Positions 56,676 to 64,000 of a stretch of 64,000 bases of DNA are shown here, piece by piece (the stretch's first letter is position 1; each line of letters opens with the position of its first letter). Source of the stretch: Actinomycetota bacterium (lineage in GTDB: Bacteria; Actinomycetota; Thermoleophilia; Gaiellales; Gaiellaceae). The stretch is taken from contig VAWH01000067.1 in NCBI GenBank assembly GCA_005888315.1, forward strand, positions 1 to 64,000, read 5' to 3'. The notes below the pieces were generated by a model. The model made no database searches, was not told the DNA's origin, and was given only the letters and a program-made list of their open reading frames with translations. The translations under genes and the position numbers were made by a program.

Positions 56676-57749
56676 CTAGTGCGAAGACCTTGGATCGAAC
56701 GAGTCGCGCAAACCGTCCCCGAGCAAGTTGAAAGCAAGGGTGGCAAGTAGCACGGTCAGCCCCGGCCACAACATCAGCCACGGCTGGGCCGTGTAGTACT
56801 TCGGTGCCTCCTCGAGGAGGTTCCCCCAGCTTGCCTGCGGGAGGGGGATACCGACACCGAGGAACGACAGGCCGGCCTCGAAGAGGATGTTCTGCGCCAC
56901 GATCAGCGTCGAATAGACGATGATCGGCGCGACCAGGTGCGGCAGCAGGTGCGACCTGATGATCCGGAAGTCGCTCGCGCCGACCATCCGCGCAGCCTCG
57001 ACGAACTCCTTCTCGCGCAGGGACAGCACCTGGGCACGCACGATTCGGGCCGGATAGAACCAGCTGAAGAGCCCGATGACGGTGACTAACGTGAAGACCC
57101 CTCGGCCGATCACGCCTCCGAACGTGATGTCATTGAGGCGCTGGCCGACGGTGCTCGAGAGCGCGACGACGAAGAGCAGGAACGGGAAGGCCATGACGAT
57201 CTCGGTCAGGCGCGAGACGATCATGTCCACCCAGCCGCCGAAGTAGCCGGCGATCGAGCCGAGCAGGATCCCGAGGCACATGCTGACGATCGTGGCGCCA
57301 AGAGCGACCTCGAGCGAAACCTGCGCGCCGTAGAGCAGGCGCAGGAACTCGTCCCGACCGAGCTCCCCGTCGGAGCCGAGGATGTAAAGCGTCGTCGGGC
57401 AGTGCGCCGTGCACGTACCGGTGAGGTCGGTAGAGACGTGCGACCACGGGCCGGTTGGAGCACCCTTCGAGTTGAGCGCGGCGAGGATGAACTGGTCGTT
57501 CGGGCCATGCCCGAGCAGATGCTTCGCGAGCGGGGCGCCGCCATACGCGGCAAAGAACATGAAGATGATGAAGACGCCGCCAGCGATCGCAGCCTTATCG
57601 CGGCGGAAGCGGATCCAGACTTGCTCCCAGTAGCCGCGGGCGCGGATCTCTTCGGTTCCGCCGAGCTCGCCATGCGTCTCGACCGCGACCGCCGACGCCA
57701 GCCCGCCTACGGAGCCGATGACTTCTCGGTCGTGCTCCTTCGTCGACAA
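56676..57749 (-). CDS. Oligopeptide/dipeptide ABC transporter permease (OppC-like)
   Basis: The product has 357 residues from TTG 57749. A soluble N-terminal stretch of about 55 residues precedes six membrane segments. The coupling loop is EKEFVEAARMVGASDFRIIRSHLLPHLVAPII. GLSFLGVGIPLPQASWGNLL near the end is typical of OppC/DppC. It is first in the cassette, upstream of the binding-protein gene, an unusual order (C, A, B, D, F). Confidence 0.94.
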   Translation of the reverse strand: MSTKEHDREVIGSVGGLASAVAVETHGELGGTEEIRARGYWEQVWIRFRRDKAAIAGGVFIIFMFFAAYGGAPLAKHLLGHGPNDQFILAALNSKGAPTGPWSHVSTDLTGTCTAHCPTTLYILGSDGELGRDEFLRLLYGAQVSLEVALGATIVSMCLGILLGSIAGYFGGWVDMIVSRLTEIVMAFPFLLFVVALSSTVGQRLNDITFGGVIGRGVFTLVTVIGLFSWFYPARIVRAQVLSLREKEFVEAARMVGASDFRIIRSHLLPHLVAPIIVYSTLIVAQNILFEAGLSFLGVGIPLPQASWGNLLEEAPKYYTAQPWLMLWPGLTVLLATLAFNLLGDGLRDSFDPRSSH

Positions 57750-57831
57750 GAGTTCGCTGAATATAGACGACGTATAGACGACGCGCGGATCGCGCCGCCA
57801 TTTCGGTTAGACGGGCGCGCGAGGCCCTTTG

Positions 57832-58722
57832 TTAGCCGGTTAGCGCGTCCGCACCTGCAACCACCTCGAGGATCTCCTGCGTGATCTCGGCCTGGCGAGC
57901 GCGGTTCATCGCCAGGGTGAGGGTCGCGATCAGGTCACCTGCGTTGCTCGAGGCGTTGCGCATCGCGGTCATCCGCGCGCCCTGCTCTGAGGCCGCGGAT
58001 TCGAGCAGGGCCCGGTAGAGCTCGGTCTCGACGTAGACCGGCAGCAGCCGCTCGAGGATCTGCTCCGGCTCGGGCTCGTAGATGAAGTCGCCGCGCAGCG
58101 CGGCCTGCTCGCCCTCGTCCTCGCCGCCCTCGATCACCTTCTCGGGGATCGGCAGCAGGTCCTGCACCGTGACCTGTTGGACGAGCGCCGACTGGAACCG
58201 GTTGTAGACGACGATGACGCGGTCGACCTCTTCGCTCGCGTAGAGCTCGGCCGCGCGTCTCGCGATCGCCTGTGCGTCGGCGTACTCGGGACGTTCGCTG
58301 AACCCCTGCCACGCCTGGATCAGCTCGTAGCCGCGGAAGGTCAGGCTCGAGCGCCCGCGGCGGCCGGAGGCGAGCCACTTGACCTCGACGCCGTCTCCGC
58401 GCAGCTCGCGCTCGAGGGCGAAAGCCCGCCGCAGCACCTGTGCGTTGAACGCGCCCGCGAGCCCGCGGTCGGCCGTGATCGGCAGCAGCGCGACGCGGCT
58501 CACCTCCTCCCTCCGCTCGAGCAGCGGCAGACGCACCGAGCCTGCAGCTCGCGCGGTGACGCCCATCAGCTCGAGCATCCGGTCGGCGTAGGGCCTCATC
58601 GACGCGATACGCGCCTCCGCGCGCCGCAACCGGGCCGAGGCGACGAGCTCGAACGCCTTGGTGATCTTCTGCGTGTTGTTGACGGAGCGGATCCGCCGCT
58701 TCAGGTCCTGGACTGTGGCCAT
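57832..58722 (-). CDS. atpG: F-type ATP synthase subunit gamma
   Basis: The product has 296 residues. The N-terminal coiled helix ATVQDLKRRIRSVNNTQKITKAFELVASARLRRA and the C-terminal ASSNAGDLIATLTLAMNRARQAEITQEILEVVAGA form the central rotor stalk. It follows atpA with no gap. The next ATP synthase gene, atpD, would be expected directly downstream but is 7.5 kb away. Confidence 0.96.
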   Translation of the reverse strand: MATVQDLKRRIRSVNNTQKITKAFELVASARLRRAEARIASMRPYADRMLELMGVTARAAGSVRLPLLERREEVSRVALLPITADRGLAGAFNAQVLRRAFALERELRGDGVEVKWLASGRRGRSSLTFRGYELIQAWQGFSERPEYADAQAIARRAAELYASEEVDRVIVVYNRFQSALVQQVTVQDLLPIPEKVIEGGEDEGEQAALRGDFIYEPEPEQILERLLPVYVETELYRALLESAASEQGARMTAMRNASSNAGDLIATLTLAMNRARQAEITQEILEVVAGADALTG

Positions 58723-60249
58723 CTACCCGACGAGCGACTTCTCCTGCACCGCGAACGTCTTCGCGAACTTCTCGACCTCCCGCCGGAGCTTCTCCTGGCT
58801 CTCGTCGGAGAGAACCTTCTCCTCGCGGATCGCGTCGTAGATCGAGCCTTCGCTGCGCAGGTGCTCGCGCAGCTCGTCCTGGAAGCGCTGCACCTGGTCG
58901 GCGGGGATCTCATCGAGGAAACCCTCGTTGCCGGCGAAGATCGCCGCAACCTGCTCCTCCAGCGCCCACGGCTGGTACTGCGGCTGGTTCAACGTCGCAA
59001 CCATCCGCTCGCCCCGCGCGAGCGTCCGCTGCGTCGCCGGATCGAGCTCCGAGCCGAACTGCGAGAACGCCTCCAGCTCCCGGTACTGGGCCAGGTCGAG
59101 CTTCAGCCGGCCCGCGACCGAGCGCATCGCCTTCGTCTGCGCGTTGCCGCCGACCCGGGAGACAGAGATGCCGACGTTGATCGCCGGCCGAACGCCCGAA
59201 TAGAAGAGCTCGGATTCGAGGAAGATCTGGCCGTCCGTGATCGAGATCACGTTCGTGGGGATGTAGGCCGAGACGTCGCCGGCCTGCGTCTCCACGACCG
59301 GGAGCGCCGTCAGCGAGCCGCCGCCGAGCTCGTCCGAGAGCTTGACAGCCCGTTCGAGCAGGCGCGAGTGGAGATAGAAGACGTCGCCGGGGTAGGCCTC
59401 ACGGCCCGGCGGACGACGCAGCAGCAGTGACATCTGCCGGTAGGCGTCCGCGTGCTTGGAAAGGTCGTCGTACATGCAGAGCGCGTGCTTGCCGTCGTAG
59501 AGGAAGTACTCGCCCATCGCGCAGCCCGAGTACGGAGCCATCCACTTGATCGGCGCCGCCTCGGACGCGCCGGCGGTGACGATGATCGTGTAGTCCATCG
59601 CGCCGGCGTCCTTGAGCCGCTCGTAGACCTGCGCCACCGTCGACTCCTTCTGCCCGATCGCGACGTAGACGCAGACGATGTCCTCGCCGCGCTGGTTCAG
59701 GATCGTGTCGACGAGGATCGCGGTCTTGCCGGTGCCGCGGTCGCCGATGATCAGCTCCCGCTGGCCGCGGCCGATCGGAATCATCGAGTCGATCGCCTTC
59801 AGGCCGGTCTGGAGCGGCTCCTTGACGGGCTGGCGGTCGACCACGCCCGGCGCCTTGAACTCCATCGGGCGGGTTTCCGTCGTCTCGATCGGGCCCTGGC
59901 CGTCGAGCGGCTGCCCGAGCGGGTTGACGATCCGGCCGATCAGGGCTTCGCCAACGGGGATGCTGGAGACGCGGCCGGTCCGCTTGACCGGCTCGCCCTC
60001 CTTGACGTGCTCCCACTCGCCGAAGAGCGCCGTGCCGACGTTGTCCTCCTCCAGGTTGAAGGCGAGACCGGTGACGCCATGCTCGAACTCGAGCATCTCC
60101 AGCGAGACTGCGTTTTCGAGTCCGTAGACGCGGGCGATCCCGTCGCCGACCTGGAGCACACTGCCGACCTCGGCGAGGTCGGTCTCGACGTCGTACTGCT
60201 CGATCCGCTGCTTGAGGATCGAGGTGATCTCTTCGGGACGGAGCTTCAA
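58723..60249 (-). CDS. atpA: F-type ATP synthase subunit alpha
   Basis: The product has 508 residues. P-loop [19 protein letters not shown], nucleotide-binding [13 protein letters not shown]-type segment ([20 protein letters not shown]), and [31 protein letters not shown]. Non-catalytic partner of beta in the F1 hexamer. It overlaps atpH by four bases. Confidence 0.97.
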   Translation of the reverse strand: MKLRPEEITSILKQRIEQYDVETDLAEVGSVLQVGDGIARVYGLENAVSLEMLEFEHGVTGLAFNLEEDNVGTALFGEWEHVKEGEPVKRTGRVSSIPVGEALIGRIVNPLGQPLDGQGPIETTETRPMEFKAPGVVDRQPVKEPLQTGLKAIDSMIPIGRGQRELIIGDRGTGKTAILVDTILNQRGEDIVCVYVAIGQKESTVAQVYERLKDAGAMDYTIIVTAGASEAAPIKWMAPYSGCAMGEYFLYDGKHALCMYDDLSKHADAYRQMSLLLRRPPGREAYPGDVFYLHSRLLERAVKLSDELGGGSLTALPVVETQAGDVSAYIPTNVISITDGQIFLESELFYSGVRPAINVGISVSRVGGNAQTKAMRSVAGRLKLDLAQYRELEAFSQFGSELDPATQRTLARGERMVATLNQPQYQPWALEEQVAAIFAGNEGFLDEIPADQVQRFQDELREHLRSEGSIYDAIREEKVLSDESQEKLRREVEKFAKTFAVQEKSLVG

Positions 60250-60782
60250 GCTGCACTTCCTTTCAGTTCTCTTCGTAGCCGGTTGAGGCGGCCGCGCACG
60301 CTCGCGTCGAGGCGCAGCGAGCCGGCTTGGAGGACGATGCCGCCGATCAGATCGGGGTCGACGGTGTGGGTCGCCTCCACCTTGCGGCCCGAAGCTTTCT
60401 CGATCTGCTCGATCACGTCACGCCCCTCCTGTTCGGAGAGGTCGACGGCGGTCGTCACCTGGACATCGAGGATTCCCTCTTCCTGGGCCACCAGGCGCTC
60501 GAACTCGCGGGCGATCTCGTCGACCTCGCCGGCGCGGTTCTTCTCGGCGAGCAGGAGCAGAAAGTTGCGGACGAGCTGCTCGTCGCCGCCGAGGAGCTCC
60601 TCGAACACCGAGGCCTTGACACGTTGGTCGAGTTGGGGATTCCGGAGCAGGTCGCGCAGCTCGGGAACCTGGCGCTGCGCCTCGACGAAGTCGCCGAGCT
60701 GCTCGCGCACCGCGTCGAGCCGGTCTGCATCCTTGGCCGCGGCGTAGAGGGCGCGCGCGTACGTGCGGTGGGCGACGGCCAC
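60246..60782 (-). CDS. atpH: F-type ATP synthase subunit delta
   Basis: The product has 178 residues. [23 protein letters not shown] starts the N-terminal helical domain and the end [27 protein letters not shown] matches the OSCP/delta C-terminus. It connects the peripheral stalk to F1. It shares one base with the atpF stop. Confidence 0.95.
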   Translation of the reverse strand: MAVAHRTYARALYAAAKDADRLDAVREQLGDFVEAQRQVPELRDLLRNPQLDQRVKASVFEELLGGDEQLVRNFLLLLAEKNRAGEVDEIAREFERLVAQEEGILDVQVTTAVDLSEQEGRDVIEQIEKASGRKVEATHTVDPDLIGGIVLQAGSLRLDASVRGRLNRLRRELKGSAA

Positions 60783-61306
60783 TAGTCGTTCCTCTCGAGA
60801 ACCGAGAAGTCGAGCTCGCCGATCGCCTCGTCGATCAGGCGGCGTTGGTCCTTGTCGCCAAGGGCACCCCGCGTGACCTTCTCGGCTGCGATCAGCCCGA
60901 GCTCGGCCACCTCGGACCTGATCGCCTCGAGCGACCGCCGCGTCTCGGCTTCGATCTGCTTCCTCGTGTCCTCGAGCCGGCGCTGCCGGTCGGCCTCGGC
61001 CTCGTCCTTGACGCGTCGCAGCTGCGCCTCGGCCTCGTGCTTCGCAACCGAGCGAATCTCCTCCGCCTCGCCGCGCGCCTCGCCGATCAGCTTGCGGTGC
61101 TCCTCCAGCAGCTTGCGCGCTTCGTCCCGGGCCTCGTCCGCCTCGGCCAGCGCGCGCCGGATGCGCTCGCGGCGCTCGTCGATCAGCTTCTGAATCGGGC
61201 CGAACGCGAATCTCTTCAGGACGTAGAGAGTGATCAGAAAGCAGACGATCGTCCAGATCATCAGCCCCGGCGTGACCTGGATCAGCGCGTTTGAGGCCAC
61301 CGTCAT
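60782..61306 (-). CDS. atpF: F-type ATP synthase subunit b
   Basis: The product has 174 residues from ATG 61306, chosen because it overlaps the atpE stop as ATGA. One membrane segment (LMIWTIVCFLITLYVLKRFAFGP) is followed by a long charged coiled coil (RIRRALAEADEARDEARKLLEEH). It forms the peripheral stalk. A single b-type gene is present. Confidence 0.95.
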   Translation of the reverse strand: MTVASNALIQVTPGLMIWTIVCFLITLYVLKRFAFGPIQKLIDERRERIRRALAEADEARDEARKLLEEHRKLIGEARGEAEEIRSVAKHEAEAQLRRVKDEAEADRQRRLEDTRKQIEAETRRSLEAIRSEVAELGLIAAEKVTRGALGDKDQRRLIDEAIGELDFSVLERND

Positions 61307-61563
61307 ACGAGGACGTAGGCCAGGATCGAACCGAGCAGGCCGTAGAACACGACCGCCTCGGTCAGCGCGAAGCCGAGCCACTGAATGCCCTGGAGCTCGC
61401 CGCGGAGCTCCGGTTGGCGGGCAACGGACTGGATCATCGAGCCGAAGATGTTGCCGATGCCGACGCCGGCGCCGAGCGCGCCGAGGCCGACCCCGAGCGC
61501 TAGACCGATCGCCTTGCCGGCCTTCGTAACGTCACCGGATGTGGCAGCGAGAAGCGTGGACAT
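61303..61563 (-). CDS. atpE: F-type ATP synthase subunit c
   Basis: The product has 86 residues forming a helical hairpin: GLALGVGLGALGAGVGIGNIFGS, loop ARQPELRGELQGIQ, and FALTEAVVFYGLLGSILAYVLV with the essential membrane Glu. The Gln and Ser/Thr ligands typical of sodium-binding rings are not present (GIGNI and TEAV), which favours protons as the coupling ion. Confidence 0.96.
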   Translation of the reverse strand: MSTLLAATSGDVTKAGKAIGLALGVGLGALGAGVGIGNIFGSMIQSVARQPELRGELQGIQWLGFALTEAVVFYGLLGSILAYVLV

Positions 61564-61572
61564 TCGTCCCTC

Positions 61573-62424
61573 CTAGTGTGCTGGCTCGATCGCCGAGCCG
61601 ATGTAGATGGCGGACAGGGCGGCGAAGATGAAGGCCTGGATTCCGACCACGATTCCGACCTCGAAGATGTAGAACGCGCTCGCGAAGACAATCACCGGCA
61701 GCAGCGCGAGCGACTGGAGGATGAACATCAGGCCGATGAACGTGAGGATCAGGATGTGGCCTGCAAGCATGTTCGCGAACAGTCGAACAGAGAGTGAGAT
61801 CAGGCGCATGAACTGGCCGAGGATCTCGAGCGGGACGATGAGCGCGAGCAGCGGCTTCGGGGCCTCGGGGATCCAGCTCTTGAAGTAGCGGACCGGGCCG
61901 TTCCAGCGAATGCCCTCGAAATGGGTGAACACGAAGGTGAGCAAGGCGAGCGCGAGCGTCACGGAGAGCGACGACGTGGCTGCGTAGATTCCCCAAACCG
62001 GTATGCCGTGCCAGGTCTCGCCCGTGAGGGGTAGCGGCAGGAAACCAATCAGGTTGACGGTGAAGATGAAGAGCGCGAGCGAGGCGACATACGGGAACCA
62101 GCGGCCGATCGCCTTACCAGGCAGGCCCTGCTCGGCGATCTGAACCTGGGTCACTTCGTAGATCGCTTCGCCGACCGTTTGGCGGCGGTCTGGCAGCAGC
62201 GCAAGGCGCGAGCGCATCAGGAGGAGCCCGAGCAGGATCGTCAGCCCCGTGCCGATCAGCAGATAGGCCACGGCCTTGGTGATCGACAGGTTGAGCGGGC
62301 CGAGGTGGATCGGAATCCAGTTGTGCTGCTCGAACTCCGTAGTCGGGTCGAACTTGCCCCGCGCGAGCGCGGGCGCCGGGATGGTCAATGCGAAGAGTGT
62401 CGCTATCGCAACCGCACGCCTCAT
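61573..62424 (-). CDS. atpB: F-type ATP synthase subunit a
   Basis: The product has 283 residues with an N-terminal signal-like segment, then five or six membrane helices. The essential Arg lies in MRLISLSVRLFANMLAGHILIL and the start of the core is WFPYVASLALFIFTVNLIGFLPL. It provides the proton half-channels against the c-ring. It overlaps the upstream AtpI-like gene by four bases. Confidence 0.95.
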   Translation of the reverse strand: MRRAVAIATLFALTIPAPALARGKFDPTTEFEQHNWIPIHLGPLNLSITKAVAYLLIGTGLTILLGLLLMRSRLALLPDRRQTVGEAIYEVTQVQIAEQGLPGKAIGRWFPYVASLALFIFTVNLIGFLPLPLTGETWHGIPVWGIYAATSSLSVTLALALLTFVFTHFEGIRWNGPVRYFKSWIPEAPKPLLALIVPLEILGQFMRLISLSVRLFANMLAGHILILTFIGLMFILQSLALLPVIVFASAFYIFEVGIVVGIQAFIFAALSAIYIGSAIEPAH

Positions 62425-62816
62425 GCCTTCGGCTCCTGCGTGTAGTAGCTGGCGATCGAGACAGAGAGCTCAGCCGTGTAGGCGAGCCCGTAGAGGAGCG
62501 CAGCCGCGAGCCCGACCGTCCGGTTCGACGCTGCGACGGCGACGAGCACGACCAGCACCGCGAGAAGCCTCCCCATCATTCCGAACGCCAGCACGCTTGA
62601 GGCCGCGAGGTTATCCGCGGAGGGGCGTACGCGCGCCAGCAGGAGGCCGAGGGCTTGGACGCCGAGCCAGACAATCGCCGCGATCGCCCAGCCCGCGAAT
62701 GGCCAGCCGGCGAGGAGGAACACCGGCAGCGCGAGCGCGATCGTCCCGGCTCCAGCGGCGACGGGCAGCAGCCGTCCCGGGACCGGACGCGGCGCGCCCA
62801 GGGCGGTCGTCCTCAC
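62421..62816 (-). CDS. Small membrane protein of the ATP synthase operon (AtpI-like position)
   Basis: The product has 131 residues and four hydrophobic segments (PVAAGAGTIALALPVFLLAG, AIAAIVWLGVQALGLLL, MMGRLLAVLVVLVAVAA, LAAALLYGLAYTAELSVS). The position directly before atpB is that of uncE/atpI-type assembly factors; sequence alone only weakly supports AtpI. Confidence 0.65.
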   Translation of the reverse strand: MRTTALGAPRPVPGRLLPVAAGAGTIALALPVFLLAGWPFAGWAIAAIVWLGVQALGLLLARVRPSADNLAASSVLAFGMMGRLLAVLVVLVAVAASNRTVGLAAALLYGLAYTAELSVSIASYYTQEPKA

Positions 62817-63025
62817 GAGAGCGCCTCTCGGTAGCGGAAGTAGACGGCGACGATGCCCGCAGGGACTCCGACGACCGAGCCGCCGAGGACGCCGTAAGCG
62901 ATCGAGCCGGCGGCCCAGCCCACGAGAGCTCCGACACCGACGGAAGCCGCGGTCGCCGCCGCGAGGAGCATGCCCGCTCCCGCCGGCTGAAACGTCGGGC
63001 GGGAACTAGGAGGGGCCGGCTCCAT
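62813..63025 (-). CDS. AtpZ/AtpI-type small membrane protein
   Basis: The product has 70 residues from ATG 63025. Two hydrophobic segments with glycine-rich faces (GMLLAAATAASVGVGALVGWAAG and VLGGSVVGVPAGIVAVYF) match AtpZ-like proteins that accompany ATP synthase. It is the first gene of the operon and overlaps the next by four bases. Confidence 0.6.
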   Translation of the reverse strand: MEPAPPSSRPTFQPAGAGMLLAAATAASVGVGALVGWAAGSIAYGVLGGSVVGVPAGIVAVYFRYREALS

Positions 63026-63119
63026 CGGTCGCGAGCATACCAAAGCTTGTAACACGGAGATTCCGCTATTTCTCCACAAAAAGCGGCCAATCGGGGCCGA
63101 CTTTGTACGGCGCCACTGA

Positions 63120-63172
63120 GACGTTGCTTGCAATGCCGCCGGAAGCGGTGCCCGGCTTTGCCGGCGCAGCTG
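63120..63172 (-). repeat. Dispersed double-hairpin repeat, copy E
   Basis: Plus-strand ACGTTGCTTGCAATGCCGCC and GCCCGGCTTTGCCGGCGCA align with copy A; the loop TT of the first hairpin is kept while the arms changed to GTTGC/GCAAT. It sits between the divergent ATP synthase operon and the hydrolase gene. Confidence 0.7.
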
Positions 63173-63187
63173 TCTATCTTTGCGCAC

Positions 63188-63910
63188 GTGGACGAGCCGC
63201 AGGTCGAGGTGCTCGGGCAGGGGCCCCGGGTCGTGCTCGTCCACGGCAGCGTCGGCAACGCGGCGGCAACCTGGGCGCAACAGCGCCCGCTCGCCGAGCG
63301 GTACACACTCGTGCTCGTGACCCGCCCCGGCTACCCGCCGGGGCCTCCGCGCGAGCGAATCGACTTCGCCGAGCAGGCCGAGCAGGTCGCAACGCTGCTT
63401 CGACCAGGCGACCACCTCGTCGGCCACTCATACGGCGGCGTCATCTCGCTGCTCGCGGCGTCGCAGCGGCCGGACACGCTGCGCTCGCTGACCGTGAACG
63501 AACCGCCGGCGTTCGGCGTCGCGCGAGGAGATCCCGCGGTCGAGGACTTCCTGAACCGCTTCCCGCAGGCGCCGCGCGAGCCGCGCGCCTACCTGGACTT
63601 CTTTTTGCCGCTCGTCGGCAGCAACATGCCGCTGCCCGACCCCCTGCCTCCGGACCTGGAAGCCGGCGCCCGCGCGGCGCTCGGCGAGCGCCCGCCGCAC
63701 GAGGCCGAGATTCCGCTGAGCGAGCTCGCGGCGACGCGGTTCCCGAAGCTCGTCGTCTCGGGCGGCCACAGCGCGGTCTTCGACGCGGTCTGCGACGCGC
63801 TCGAGCGCGAGCTGGGCGCCGAGCGGGCCGTCGTCCCGGGGGCCGGGCACAGCATTCCCCGAGCGCCCGGCTACACCGAGACGCTCGCCCGCTTCCTCGA
63901 GTCCGCGTGA
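63188..63910 (+). CDS. Alpha/beta-hydrolase
   Basis: The product has 240 residues from GTG 63188. RVVLVHGSVGNAAATW is the oxyanion-hole region, VGHSYGGVISLLAA holds the nucleophilic Ser, and VPGAGHSIPRAPGY the catalytic His. The substrate is unknown; esters or lactones are typical. It overlaps no neighbour and precedes a DUF354 gene by 13 bases. Confidence 0.87.
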   Translation: MDEPQVEVLGQGPRVVLVHGSVGNAAATWAQQRPLAERYTLVLVTRPGYPPGPPRERIDFAEQAEQVATLLRPGDHLVGHSYGGVISLLAASQRPDTLRSLTVNEPPAFGVARGDPAVEDFLNRFPQAPREPRAYLDFFLPLVGSNMPLPDPLPPDLEAGARAALGERPPHEAEIPLSELAATRFPKLVVSGGHSAVFDAVCDALERELGAERAVVPGAGHSIPRAPGYTETLARFLESA

Positions 63911-63923
63911 TTCGGCCGGCCTG

Positions 63924-64000
63924 ATGGGGCGCGTCTGGGTCGACCTGACCAATTCGGCGCACGTCGTCGTCCTCCGGCCGCTCGTCGAGCTGCTCGAGAC
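63924..64000 (+). CDS. DUF354-family protein (MurG-like fold), 5' part only
   Basis: Only 25 codons are in the window: MGRVWVDLTNSAHVVVLRPL and onward to the edge. WVDLTNSxHVxxxRPL is the conserved start of DUF354 proteins, which have a glycosyltransferase-like two-domain fold. The reading frame continues beyond the window. Confidence 0.72.
   Translation, partial: MGRVWVDLTNSAHVVVLRPLVELLE

Noticed and set aside
58177-59430. 417-codon plus frame opposite atpG/atpA
   Set aside because: Antisense shadow of two highly conserved ATP synthase genes; no independent start signal or family match.
61303-61563. Sodium-coupled ATP synthase
   Set aside because: The c-subunit has the membrane Glu but not the Gln and Ser/Thr ligands of sodium rings, so proton coupling is more likely.

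Overview
The window looks like chromosomal DNA of a high-GC actinobacterium. The class Thermoleophilia (Gaiella/Solirubrobacter-like soil lineages) is my best guess. The grounds are strong GC bias at third codon positions, many GTG/TTG starts, 4-bp GTGA/ATGA gene overlaps, small CECG-motif and DUF6197-type proteins, and a conserved hpf-secA-prfB-ftsEX-smpB-ssrA block. This placement is inference; no rRNA is present. I see no CRISPR array and no intact mobile element.

Layout. 0-10.7 kb: a SpoIIE phosphatase cut by the window edge, a flippase-like membrane protein, a zinc-ribbon GGDEF protein with DQTxSD heptads, a primary-type sigma factor, a CAT-anticodon tRNA, a cupredoxin lipoprotein, YjbQ, a GalT-like protein, a Kef-type antiporter, a metallophosphoesterase and a nucleotidyltransferase. 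10.8-16 kb: an NAD-dependent epimerase followed by a tightly overlapping Mrp antiporter operon (E-F-G-DUF4040-B-C-D) without a full MrpA. 16-26.6 kb: a second sigma factor, a muralytic-like protein, a cyclophilin with a damaged 3' end, an MFS transporter, a degenerate GGDEF protein, an M50 protease, a PPOX protein, and a secreted Ig-like repeat protein with a recent internal duplication. 26.7-39.3 kb (minus strand): tmRNA with an integrase remnant at its 3' end, smpB, an RNase R-family gene, ftsX, ftsE, prfB with a programmed frameshift, secA, an ECF sigma/membrane partner pair, hpf and comF. 39.3-48.4 kb: two sugar nucleotidyltransferases, ahcY with a MerR gene, a cupin, a UDP-sugar dehydrogenase, an LCP ligase, and a two-gene MetE-like methionine synthase. 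48.4-63.0 kb: the F-type ATP synthase genes (atpI-like genes, B-E-F-H-A-G ... D-C), with a peptide ABC transporter cassette, a membrane protein and an orphan anti-sigma-like gene between atpG and atpD. 63.1-64 kb: an alpha/beta hydrolase and the start of a DUF354 gene.

How the genes work together. The energy genes (F-ATPase, Mrp and Kef antiporters) handle proton and sodium gradients. The secA-prfB-ftsEX-smpB-ssrA block covers secretion, termination, division and ribosome rescue. AhcY and the MetE-like pair would close the methyl cycle. The sugar-nucleotide/LCP genes point to cell-envelope glycopolymer assembly.

Most notable: (1) a dispersed intergenic repeat of about 54 bp made of two hairpins, at least six copies, three of them abutting stop codons; (2) the ATP synthase gene set split by about 7.5 kb of unrelated genes; (3) a decayed substrate-binding gene in an otherwise intact Opp cassette; (4) the split MetE pair; (5) the integrase scar at ssrA; (6) the GGDEF protein with DQTxSD heptads.
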